Shown one piece after another: positions 22,836-32,926 of a DNA stretch of 64,000 nt. The notes beneath the pieces are model-generated. The model searched no databases. It saw nothing but the letters and a program-made list of their open reading frames with translations, and was not told where the DNA came from. Both the position numbers and the translations under genes were made by a program. Positions within the stretch are counted from its first letter, which is position 1. The number at the start of each line of letters is the position of its first letter. The DNA comes from Sciurus carolinensis (taxonomy: Eukaryota > Chordata > Mammalia > Rodentia > Sciuridae): NCBI RefSeq assembly GCF_902686445.1, contig NC_062218.1:11569015-11633014 (forward strand), in the 5' to 3' direction.

Positions 22836-23799
22836 AGCATAATAGAAGGGAAAGGTCCAAGAGCAGAGAGGAGGAAGCCTCAGTCGACGCAGGAGGATTG
22901 CCTTCTCTTCTGCCCTTCTTGAAGATTTCCCATGTGGCAGACTTAATGCAGCCTGGGTCAGGAGGAACATGCCTGGGTATCTGGAAACGTGTTAGTATCT
23001 CACTCCTTTTGTCCTCGTGGCATTTTTTTTTTAAAACAATGATGAACGTTGCTATGGCAACAGCACAGGATTCCAAATGATTTCTTCTAATTCATTGAAA
23101 AAGTCAAATAAGGCATGCAGTGAGCAATGCTCAGGCACAGTGAGGGCTCCAGTCACTGGCTGTGATAAATCTGTTTCCATTACTCCACCTGCTACCTGAA
23201 AACATACCAATAAAAACTTCAAAACAGACGGATTTGTTTTTACATGTACAAAACCACCATATCTCCCACAGGAGCAATACAACTGTCCATATTACAGAGA
23301 GCTACTTATAATCACTGAAATGATTCTTCATTAAACTATCTTAAAACTAAACTTCGTTGAAATAATTTCAATGTTCTTGAGTGAACCATTAATGCAACAA
23401 CAAATGAAAGTCAGTCACAAATTTATCCTTTAGCTAATTATCTATATTGAAAAATCTATGATCCTATTAGGAGACTTTAAGTAAAATTGATGAAGTCTGA
23501 TCATATCTTAAATTTAAAAAAAAAAAACTTTTTAAGAAGCTTACAAGTATGTTGAGTATCAATTTCGATGAGCTTTCGATCACAATGTAATACCAGCTTG
23601 ATCCTTAAACTATCTCCAACCCTTAGACTAGAAAGGAATAACGAATCAGGAAAACCTCGAGAGTCTTCCTGTAAGCAGGTATGGTATTGCATACAAAATA
23701 CAAAATTAAATGTGGAGACCTCTGACATGTCTGTGTGACTTTTGACTGTGCATTTCTGAATTAGTGGAGCATGTTCCCATCACCAGAGGGTGACCCGCA
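22836..23799. other. Unique sequence
   Basis: No repeat recognised. It contains a candidate RFX-type palindrome at 23048. Frames of 75-103 codons on both strands overlap each other and show no domain. Confidence 0.4.
23048..23061. promoter_or_regulatory. Candidate RFX (X-box) site
   Basis: GTTGCTATGGCAAC is a near-perfect inverted repeat matching the RFX X-box pattern GTNRCC/N/RGYAAC with two half-sites (GTTGCT and GGCAAC). It lies in unique DNA just after a T run. A 14-bp match can arise by chance. Confidence 0.5.
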
Positions 23800-24004
23800 A
23801 TCAGTCCAAGCCAGCAATTCTCAGTCTTTATCTCTCATCAGCATCTCCTAGAGAGCTTGTTAAACACAGTTTACAGAGCCCAGCTCTAAGAATTTTTAAC
23901 ACAGTAGGTTTGAGACACATAGATTTGAGAATGTGCATTTCTAACAACTTCCCAGGTGACAATGATGCACTGGTCAGGGGTCTCCAATCTGAGAAACGTT
24001 CCAA
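23800..24004 (+). mobile_element. MER5/MER20-type hAT-Charlie MITE
   Basis: GCAATTCTCAGTCTTTATCT, CATCAGCATCTCCTAGAGAG, CTTGTTAAACACAG, GAGAATGTGCATTTCTAACA, ACTTCCCAGGTGACAATGAT and TCTGAGAAACG follow the order of the MER5 family. The ends are partly complementary (AATTCTCAG near the start, CTGAGAAAC near the end). Confidence 0.8.
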
Positions 24005-25122
24005 TCATTTCTCTACCCAGTGATAGACTTGTTTAGGTGGAGCCTTTTGACAGCATTCTGAACACCAAGAAAGGAGGGCAAATCTGCTAAGGATTTTAGA
24101 AAGACTTCCCTGATGAAGGCTGAAAAATACAAGCGGACTTCCTGCCTTAGCTCTTCTGAACTTTGTTGATTTTATGTGACATCTGGAAATTCATCATTGA
24201 TCTTAGGGAGAGACAGATGAAAAGAAGAGTCAGAAAGAATCTAGTTAGTCACTGAGCTAACCAAGCCTGCAGGATTTTACTTCAGAATGTTATTTGCACA
24301 CAGTTTAGTAGCTTGAAGCTACTGTAGGTTAACTTTTCTATTACTGTGAAAGTTGCTTGTGTCACCTTAACAAAATAAATAAATGAAGCTAGGAGGTTAG
24401 AAAGGAAGGGTTCCCATGCATGACTACCTGCGAGTAACCATCACGAAGGACTGTCAGAACAACCACCTTACACAAAGGCCACCACAACCCATACAGAAAG
24501 CACATCTGCAAGGACATCTGTCTGTTCTACCCCAAACTAACATAGCCCTTGTTCTTAATTGCCATGACTGAGAATAATCATTTTAAATTATCTTATTTAT
24601 TCCTCTTTAATTTTGCCTTTAAAACTTCCCTTTGCCTCAACCTCTTTGAATCCACTTACCACTTATGATGGGCACAGATATTACCATTGCAGTGTTAGCC
24701 TATCCCCAGGAGATGCTGTTGTTCTTCGGAAAATCTTTCTCTGATTGTTAGTTCGGCTGACGTTAACTAGAGTTAGAACCATCAAATTTGGAACAATCTA
24801 TTGTCACCAAAGTATTGACTAATTAGGGAAAAACATCATTATTAACAAAAATTATTTACTATTTACTCCATGCACTATTTATGTCCTGGATCCTGCTGCC
24901 TTAGGTATTTAAGTAATTGGTTTCCTATTACAAAAACTCTCAGATTCCTACTTCATTTTTAATTATGAGAAATAAAGGATAGGTTGTAGAGCAAGATGAA
25001 ATTTCTGAAAGGTAAAAGTAAACTTAGAAAATGTTTCAAAATACTATTTTAAATAAAATACTTATTTCGGTAGGTTAAAATGAGTTCACTGATTAAAATT
25101 AAAGGATCTAATAATGCTGTGT
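24005..25122. other. Unique sequence
   Basis: No repeat or exon recognised. The right half (about 24820-25110) is strongly AT-rich. Confidence 0.45.
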
Positions 25123-25472
25123 TGTCAGCTATCTGTTGCTGGGAAGGAATTCCTGAGAAACTCAAAAAAGGAAGGACTAACTTGGGGTCACAGCATCAGA
25201 GGTTTTAGCCCAAGCTCACTTGACCAGTTTTTTTGGGCCTGGAGAGGCATGTAGGTCATGGCAGGGGTAGTGGGAAGACACAGGGCAGCCAGGAAGGAAG
25301 AGAGAGGAAGAGAAAGGAAGGGGAGGAGCCAGTCCCAGGGACCTCTTCAAGGCCACACCCCTAAAGACCTAACTTCCTTCCAATAGACGCCCACCTCTTA
25401 AAAGGTTCACTACCTCCAAATAGTACCATAGGTTGTCAACTTTGGGAGACATTTAAGAACCAAATCATAACA
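25123..25472 (-). mobile_element. MST-type solo LTR
   Basis: Read in reverse. It begins TGTCAGCTATCTGTTGCTGG and ends CAAATCATAACA, with AGAGGTTTTAGCCCAAGCTC, GGCATGTAGGTCATGGCAGG, CTTCAAGGCCACACCCCTAA and AGACCTAACTTCCTTCCAAT between. It is the reverse complement of the MST arrangement at 18768 and 56979. No internal viral DNA adjoins it. Confidence 0.8.
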
Positions 25473-25487
25473 TCTTGCAAAGCAATT

Positions 25488-25692
25488 TTTGTTTGTTTTG
25501 TTTTGTTTTGTTTTGAAATACAGGGGATTGAACCCAGCAGCGCTCTGCCCCTAAGCTATACCCCCAGTCATATTGCTAAATTTGGGGGAACAAGTTCTCA
25601 CTAAGTTGTAGAGGCTAGTCTCAAACTTGGAATCCTCCTGCCTCAACTCCCTAGTTTCTAGGATTACAGGCATGTGCCATTATGACTGACCT
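25488..25692 (-). mobile_element. B1-dID SINE
   Basis: A (TTTTG)n run at about 25490-25515 (reversed tail) precedes GGGGATTGAACCCAGCAGCG (reverse ID), CACTAAGTTGTAGAGGCTAG, GGAATCCTCCTGCCTCAACT and TAGGATTACAGGCATGTGCC (reverse B1). Confidence 0.88.
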
Positions 25693-26113
25693 TCAAAGGG
25701 TTATTTATGTCATTTAATTTTACTTTTACAGGTTAATTGTCTATTGAATTCAGCTCCAGGTGATTCAAAGGCTTTGGGCAGCCTATTTTGCAGGATAATA
25801 TTCATCACCTGAATGTTCCCCTGCCCTAGTCTATCAAGAACCTGATACAATAGACAGAGCAGCAAAATTTGTCTTTTGTGACCAAATGGGGCTTGTATTC
25901 AGGCTTCACATTCAGGTTGCGACTTTTGTCTTCACTGAGAATTCTTTGGTTCATGTAACCAACAATGAAATATTTAGTTTTGTCCATGTTGGTGGACATC
26001 ATTCTGATGACTCCAACTCTTCAGCCTAGACACCCATAGTGCCATGAGTGGTTTCTGCAGCATCCAAGCACTTCCTGACCATATCCCTACTGGAATCCTT
26101 TTTTTAGACAAAA
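25693..26113. other. Unique sequence with a 57-codon minus-strand frame
   Basis: Nothing is recognised. A minus-strand frame from 25999 down to 25826 starts MSTNMDKTKYFIVGYMNQ and is rich in charged residues. It has no recognised homologue and no support beyond being open. Confidence 0.3.
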
Positions 26114-26119
26114 CATTGC

Positions 26120-26491
26120 TGTCCCGGCCCGCGGGACATCAACGCAGGACGGCAAATCTAAGAGAGAAGGAATGAAAGGGGCAAGAGACACAGGGAGTGG
26201 CAGCAAGACAGGAATTCTGATCAAGCTGCAAATTTTTATTGTTCTCACGGGTATTTATGCTGAGGGAATGGGGGTATGACGAGGTGCAGGCTGGTTGGCT
26301 GTGTTCTTCTATTGGGCTCCTGATAGGGTGCAAGTTCGCGCTGGCGGGAAGGTGAAGTCCCAGAAGAGAAGCAGGCACGGCGCCATAGGCGCCATACTGT
26401 CAGAATTATCTGCCAGGAGTGGGGGAGGGGCGCTGCTGCTTATTGTAAAGGTCAGAATGTTCTCAGAATGAGAACTTCTTGGTCCCTGACA
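26120..26491 (-). mobile_element. Class II ERV (ERVK/IAP-like) solo LTR with 6-bp target-site duplication
   Basis: In its own orientation the 372-bp LTR starts TGTCAGGGACC and ends GGGCCGGGACA, giving TGTC...GACA ends. It is flanked by perfect 6-bp repeats CATTGC (26114-26119 and 26492-26497), the duplication length typical of class II ERVs. A TATA-like GCATAAATAC (plus 26251-26260) and a polyadenylation signal AATAAA (plus 26235-26240) lie very close together, as expected for a short R region. The sequence is GC- and CpG-rich, and a 9-bp unit GGCGCCATA is tandemly doubled at 26379-26396. No gag, pol or env sequence adjoins, so it arose by LTR-LTR recombination. Frames inside it are shadows. 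Confidence 0.85.
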
Positions 26492-26559
26492 CATTGCAAG
26501 GGGCTGCCCTTGCCTAAAACTCCTTTCTGGAAGTGACAGCAAGCACAACACCCTTCATT

Positions 26560-26830
26560 GGGGTGTAGATAGGTTGATCTTTCTCATGCTTGCTGTTGGT
26601 GGCAGGTAGCAACCACTCCACCTGACTATAGACAGCTCTGGAGCTAGTGGTAAGGCCAGGGTCAGGCCAGCCCCAGGGTGAAACAGTACCAGGTTAGCAC
26701 CAGCTCCAGCCAGCACCAGAGCCAGTGGCAGCTCCAGTTCATGCTAGAACCAAGGACAGCTCTAGCTCCAGGGCAGCACCAAGGCCACCCATGCCAGTGG
26801 CTGCAGTGGATTCCTTGAGTTGAACTAGGT
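26560..26830. repeat. Degenerate CCAG/GCTCCAG-rich repeat region
   Basis: AGCACCAG, AGCTCCAG, CCAGAGCCAGTGGC and CTCTAGCTCCAGGGCAGCACC recur at irregular spacing, suggesting a decayed minisatellite with a unit of about 12 bases. A 71-codon minus-strand frame here is tryptophan- and leucine-rich because of the repeat. Confidence 0.5.
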
Positions 26831-27284
26831 GTGGCTTTGGCAGTAGAGACCAGAACCTTGCCCTGTAAGCCTGTCATTTTGTCATTCTTTTTAAAACCTA
26901 AAAAGTTTTTCCAAAATCTACGTTGGACACCCTGAGGTCTTAAAATGTGTAAATGAAAGTCCTACTGGGAGATCAGTTTGTTAATTTAATTCATCTCTAG
27001 TATACCAACACAACTTATGAAAAATACCCTAGAAAGTTCATCAGGAATCCTCTTCTAGGGCGGGACGATAGAAAGCATCCTGTGTTTTGTCCAAGGTAGT
27101 CAGGTTGCCAAGCTGCTAAAAGATCCACATTCCCAAGCAGGTCAGAATTTCCTCAAAAAGCTCTGACATACTAATTACTTACTGTCCCCCACCCCCTTTT
27201 TTAAAAGGGGGAATAAAGTCATTTTATCTAAAGTTTCACAAATAATGGCAAACCCCTGTCTAAAGTCAGAGAGATAGAGAAGTT
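26831..27284. other. Unique spacer with a palindromic C/T tract
   Basis: CCCCCTTTT (27192-27200) pairs with AAAAGGGGG (27203-27211) across two bases. Otherwise nothing is recognised before L1-B. Confidence 0.5.
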
Positions 27285-27329
27285 GACCTCTGGGATTTGG
27301 CTTATTTCCCTTAGCATGATATTCTTTAG

Positions 27330-30300
27330 TTTCATCCATTTACCTGCAAATGCAATAATTTTATTTTTCTTTAAGGCTGATAATATTCCATTGTGCATAT
27401 ATACCACATTTTTTTATACATTCATCTGTTGAAGGGCATCTATATTGGTTCCATAATTTAGCTATAGTGAATTGACCTGCTATAAACATCCATGTGGCTG
27501 CATCACTGTAGAATGCAGATTTTAAGTCCTTCAGGTATAAACCGAGGAATGGGATAACTGGGTCAAATGGTGGGTCCATTCCAAATTTTCTGAGGAATCT
27601 GCATACCGTTTTCTACAGTGTTTATTCCAATTTGCAGTTCCACCAGCAATACATAAATGAACCTATTTTCTCACATTCTCACTAACATTTATCGTTGCTT
27701 ACATTCTGGATAATTGCCATTCTCAATGGACTGAGATGAAATCTTAAAGTAGTTTTGATGGGCATTTCACTAATTGCTAAAGACGTTGGACATTTTTCCA
27801 TATATTTGTTGACTGATGGTATTTCTTCTTCAGTGAAGTGTCTGATCAGTTCCTTAGACCATTTAGTGATTGGGTTATTTGCTTTGTTGGTGTTGAGTTT
27901 TTTGAGTCCTTCATATATCCTGAAAATTAGTGCTTTATTTGAGGTGTGTGTGGTAAAGATTTTCTCCCATTCTTTAGTCTCTCTCTTCAATTTACTGATT
28001 GTTTGCTGAGAATAAGCTTTTTCGTTTGAATCCATCCCATTTATTGATTGTTGATTCTACTTCGTGTGCTTCAGGAGTCTGGTTAAAGAAAAGTCAAGTC
28101 CTAAGCCAACATAGTGAAGATTTGGGCCTACTTTTTCTTCTATTAGGTACAGGGTCTCTGTTTTAATGCCTAAGCCTTTGATTCCCTTTGAGTTAAGTTT
28201 TGTGCAAGGTAAGAGATAGGGTTTTCATTTCATTTTCTACATATGGATTTTCAGTTTTCCCAGTACCATTTGTTCTCCAATGAATGTTTTTGGCACCTTT
28301 GTCTAGTACAAGATAACTGTATTTATGTGAGTTTGGCTCTGTGTCTTCTTTTCTGTACCATTGGTCTATAAGTCTGTTTTGATGCCAATACCATGTCATT
28401 TTTGTTACTATGACTCTGTAGTATAGCTTAAGTTCTGGTATTATGATGCTTTCTGCTTCACTCTTCTTGCTGAGATTGCTTTGACTATTTTGGGTCTCTT
28501 ATTTTTTCAAATGAATTCATTATTGCTTTTTCTATTATTATGAAATATGTCATTGGGATTTGTTTAAGTTTTTAAAATTTTTTCTAATTTGTTATACATT
28601 GGGATTTTAATAGGAATTGTATTAAATCTGTTTAACACTTTTGGTACTATGGCCTTCTTGACAACATTAATTCTGCCTACCCAAGAACAAGGGAGATCTT
28701 TTCATCTTCTAAGACCTTCAATTTCTTTCTTTAGTCTTCTGTTATTCTCATTGTAGAGATGTTTCACCTCTTCTGTTACATTGATTCCCAAATATTTTAT
28801 TTTTGAGGTTATTATGAATGGGGTAGTTTTCCTAATTATTTTTCAGTGACTTTATCACTGTTGTATAGAATCAATTTGATTTATGGGTGTTAATTTTGCA
28901 TCTTGCTATTTTACTGAATTCTTTTATTCGTTCTCAAAGTTTTCTGGATAAATTTTTGATCTTCTAAACATAGAATCATGTCATAAGCAAACAGTGATAG
29001 TTTGAGGTCTTCTTTTCCTATTAATATCCCTCTAATTTCTTTGCTCTAATTGCTCTGGCTAGAGTTTCCAGGACTATGTTGAATGCAAGTAGTGAAAGAG
29101 GGCATCCCTGTCTTGTTCCAATTTTTAGAGGCACTGCTTTCAAATTTTTTCCGTTTAGAATGATGTTGGCCTTGGGTTTAGCATAAAGAGCCTTTACAAT
29201 GTTAAGGTATGTTTCTACTACCCTTAGTTTTTCTGAAGTTTTGAACATGAAGGGGAACTGTGTTTTCTCAAATTATTTTTATGCATCTATTGAGATGATC
29301 ATATGATTCCTATCCTTAAATCTATTAATGTGATGAATTATGTTTTTCCATATGTTGAACCAACACCCTTGCATCCCTGGGATGAATCCCACTTGATTGT
29401 GGTACTCTACCTTTTTAATATATTTTTACATGCGATTTGCTGGAATTTTATTGAGAATTTTTGTGTCTATGTTCATCAGGGATATTGGTCTGAAGTTTTC
29501 TTTCCTTGATAGTTTTGGTATTAGGGTAATACTAGCCTCATAGAATGAGTTTGGCAGGGTTCCCTCCTTTTCTATTTCATGTAATAATTTGAGGAGTATT
29601 TGTGTTAATTCTTCTTTGAAGGTCTTATAGAACTTGACTGAGTTCTTGTCCTCAGCTTTTCTTTGTTGGTAGACTTTTGATGGTGTCTTATATTTTATTA
29701 CTTAAAATTGATCTGTTTAAATTGTTTGTGTCTCCCTGATTCAATTTGGGTAGATCATATGTCTGTGGAGATTTGTTGATGTCTTTGAGGTTTTCTATTT
29801 TATTGGAGTATAAATTTTCAAAATGGTTTCTAGTTATCTTACATATTTCAATAGGGTTCATTGTGATATTTCTTTTTTCATCATAAATTTTAGTAAGTGG
29901 ATTTTCTCTCTCTTTCCATTCATTAGTGTGGCTAAGGGTTTATCAATTTTATTTATTGTTTTCAAAGAATCAGCTTTTTGTTTTGCTAATTTTTAAATTT
30001 TTTCTTTTGTTTCAATTTCATTGATTTCTGCTCTGATTTTAATTATTTCTTGTCTTCTATTGCTCTTGGTGTTGATTTGCTCTTCTTTTTCTAGGGCTTT
30101 GAGATGTAATGTTTGATTACTTTTTTCATTGATTTTTCAATACTTTTAATGAATAAGCTCAATGCAATGAACTTTCCTCTTAGCACTAACATCATAGTGT
30201 CCCAGAGATGTGATACTTTGTATTGATGTTTTCATTTACCTCTAAGTATTTTTTAATTTCATCCCTGATTTCTTCTGCTATCCATTCATCATTCAAAAGC

Positions 30301-31060
30301 ATATTATTTCATCTCCAGGTGTTGGAATAGCTTCTATTTTTTATTTTACTGTTGTTTTCTAATTTCATTCCATTATCACCAGGATATTATCTCTATTTTT
30401 TTGTATTTGCTTAGAATTGCCTTGTGGCATAACCTAAGGTCGATTTTAGAGAAGGATTCATGTGCTGCTGCGAAGAAAGTGTATTTGCTTTTTGGTGGAT
30501 GAAATACTCTATATATGTCCATTTAGTCTAAATTATTTATTGTATTATTTAGTTTATTGTTTAGTTCTTGCTTTGAAGATCTATCCAGTGTTGAGAGAGG
30601 GGTGTTAAAATCACCCAATGTTATTATGTTGTGGTCTATTTGTTTCTTGAAATTAAGAAGGGTTTGTTTGATATATGTAGATAGTCCATTGTTGGGACAT
30701 AAATATTTACAATTATAATGCCATATTGATATATAATTACCTTACGCAGTATGAAATGTCCTTCTTCATCCCTTCTGATTAAATTTAAAGTCCAGTTTAT
30801 CTGATATGAGGATGGAAACCCCTGCTTGTTTACACAGACCATGAGAGTGATGTTTTTTCTCATCCTTTCACCTTCAGTCTGTCGATGTCTTTGCTTATAT
30901 GGTGAGTCTTTTGGAGACAGCGTATTGCTGGGTCTTATTTTTTAATCCAATTTGCCAGTTTATGTCTTTTGATTGATGAGATTAGTTCATTAATATTCAG
31001 GTTATTATTCAGATATTATTTGCATTACTGTTCATTTTGGTTTATTTCTGGTTTTTAAGT
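27330..31060 (-). pseudogene. LINE-1 ORF2 remnant (L1-B)
   Basis: Broken into short open pieces. The endonuclease motif reads LGDFNT on the reverse of 30601-30618. The SDH motif region near 30370-30385 has lost the histidine (reads PGDNG). The reverse transcriptase box reads FAYD on the reverse of 28980-28991 instead of FADD. The motif GTRQGCPLS is intact in the frame at 29021-29248. The tail end contains MDPPFDPVIPFLGLYLKDLK (27361-27579), homologous to [20 protein letters not shown] in L1-A. The element is inactive. Confidence 0.9.
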
Positions 31061-31206
31061 TCACTTTGCTTCTCCTTTGATTGACTATTCCTTTAGTGTA
31101 GTTCTTCCCTTTGCTGGTTTTTCACTGATTTTTTTTTTCATTTTCTCTTCATAGAATATTTTTCCGAGAATGTTCTGTAGTGCAGGCTCTGTAGTTGTGC
31201 ATTCTG

Positions 31207-31632
31207 TTATCTTTTGTTTATCATGGAAGGTTTTATCTCATCATCAAATCTGAAGTTTAATTTTGCTGGGTATAAAATTCCTGGTTGGCATACATTTTCT
31301 TTCAGAGCTTGGTATATGTTATTCCTGGACCTCCTAGCTTTGAAGATCTGAGTTGAGAAATCAGCTGAGATCCTGATTAGTTTCACCCTATATGTAATCT
31401 GGTACTTTTCTCCCATGACCTTTAAAATTCTTTCCTTATTCTGTCTGGTAGGCATTTTCATTATAATGTGCCTTGGTGTGGGCCTTTTGTGATTTTGTAC
31501 ATTTGGGGTCCTGTAAGTCTCTTGCAATTGATTTTCCATTTCATTCTTCAAGTTTGGGCAATTTTCTGATATTATTTCATTGAAAAGATTGTGTATTCCT
31601 TGGGTTTGTATCTCCATGCCTTCCTTTATCAC
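31207..31632 (-). pseudogene. LINE-1 ORF1 remnant, C-terminal half (L1-B)
   Basis: A 141-codon frame covers the RNA-binding and C-terminal domains of ORF1p (HNLFNEIISENCPNLKNEME, TPRHIIMKMP, ISADFSTQIFKARRSRNNIY, LYPAKLNFRFDDEI). The coiled-coil part continues leftwards in the element (plus 31640-32150) but is broken by stops. It retains the HNLFNEI block that L1-A has lost. Confidence 0.88.
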
Positions 31633-32159
31633 AATAAAAATCTTAAATTTGGTCTTCTCATGTTATCCCATAATTCTTGGAAGTTCTGTTCATGGTTTCT
31701 TGCCATCTTCTCTGTGTGGTCAACTTTTTAAAGATTATGTACTTTTTCTTTGTTACCTGAGGTTGTATCTTCCAAGTGGTGTGGTCTGTTGGTGATACCT
31801 TCCACTGTGTTTTTAATTTGTTTTATTGATTACTTTATTTTGAGGATTTCAACATGATTTCTTTTCATAATCTCTAGCTCTTTTCTGAAGTGATCTTTCA
31901 CCTTCTGAAATTTATCTCTGATATCACTCCTTAAAGCATTCTTTATGTTGTGGATCAGTTTAACTATGTACATTCTGAACTCCTTTTCTTACATTTTTTC
32001 TACTGTGTTGTCAATGGATTCTCTTATTGGAGCATCTTGGTTTGTTTGGGGTACTTTGTTCCCTTGTTTTTTCATCTTGTTTGTGTGTCTTCCCATTTAG
32101 CTCTGGGGAACCAAGGTATTACAGTTTCTACCCTGTAGATTTATAGTGTCCCTGAAGAC

Positions 32160-32560
32160 TTACAATACCTCTCCTTTAAGGGGGGAGATCAATATTAATA
32201 ATACCCAATGCAAAAATTTGCAGCCTTAAACTAAATAACTCCTATTAAGACATTTACCGTTTTGTCAAGATAAACAAAAATTATGTGTTCAATTATTGTC
32301 TTCAATATAAACAGTACATTTCTAAAGGATTTATAATTTCTTATGGTGGACAAAGAGAGAGTAGGAGTGATATAGGATGTGATATTCTTGAGGAAGTAGG
32401 AGAGAAGATAGAAGTATAAGATCATAGGAAGAATGAATGAGGAATCAATAGGAAGTTGGCTGTTAGCAGGAGAAAAGAGAGAAAGAGAATCCAGGTGTTT
32501 GTAGAGATGTGGGTACACACGGCTTAGTATGCACACATTTTCTTGTCCTGATAGGAACTA
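32160..32560 (-). mobile_element. Probable L1-B 5'UTR
   Basis: Directly upstream of ORF1 in the element's orientation and continuous with it. On the element strand it is rich in C and T (TCTCTTTCTCTCTTTTCTCC) and has an open frame of 101 codons (32231-32536). I could not compare it with a consensus, so the outer boundary near 32560 is an estimate. Confidence 0.5.
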
Positions 32561-32599
32561 GAAGTAATAGTAATAGCAGTAATAAAAAGACCTAATAAC

Positions 32600-32780
32600 A
32601 GAATTTTACTTTTGTACCAGGGTTTGAACCCAGGGCATTTAATCACTAAGCACATCCCCAGTCCCTGCCTTTTAAAAATATTTTACTTAGGGACGGGGGT
32701 CTTGCTGAGTTACTTAGGGCCTTGCTGAGTTGCTGAGGCTGCCTTTGAATGTGTGATCCTCCTGCCTCAGTTTTTGGGGT
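32600..32780 (-). mobile_element. B1-dID SINE, 5'-truncated
   Basis: ACCAGGGTTTGAACCCAGGG and AAGCACATCCCCAGTCCCTG (reverse ID), followed by GCTGAGTTACTTAGGGCCTT, GAGTTGCTGAGGCTGCCTTT and GATCCTCCTGCCTCAG (reverse B1, ending early). A short internal duplication of CTTGCTGAGTTRCT is visible at about 32702-32735. Confidence 0.85.
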
Positions 32781-32785
32781 ATTTT

Positions 32786-32926
32786 TTTTTCAATTTTTAT
32801 TTTTTGTTCTAATTAGTTATGCATGACAGTAGAGTGTATTTATGCACTTTGATAAATCATACAGAAATAGAGTATAATTTCTCATTTTTCTCATTGTACA
32901 TATTGTAGGATCTTGCCATTCTCCAA
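32786..32926 (-). mobile_element. L1 3' end, very short insertion
   Basis: T run, then TTGTTCTAATTAGTTATGCA, TGACAGTAGAGTGTATTTAT and TCTCATTTTTCTCATTGTAC. It is a severely 5'-truncated L1 inserted at the start of the ancient L1ME at 32927. Confidence 0.8.

Larger units (their letters stand above)
27285..32560 (-). mobile_element. LINE-1 copy B, nearly full length
   Basis: Minus-strand L1 of about 5.3 kb. From right to left on the plus strand: a probable 5'UTR (about 32160-32560), ORF1 remnant (31207-32150), ORF2 (about 27330-31060) and the end of ORF2 near 27290 (TTGGCTTATTTCCCTTAGCA). The usual pyrimidine-rich 3'UTR is not visible, so the 3' end is deleted or too diverged. It is collinear with L1-A on the opposite strand, with many stops and shifts. 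Confidence 0.9.

Noticed and set aside
26139..26551. Two overlapping minus-strand frames of about 80 codons
   Set aside because: They cover the class II solo LTR and its flank. LTRs of this type do not encode such proteins.
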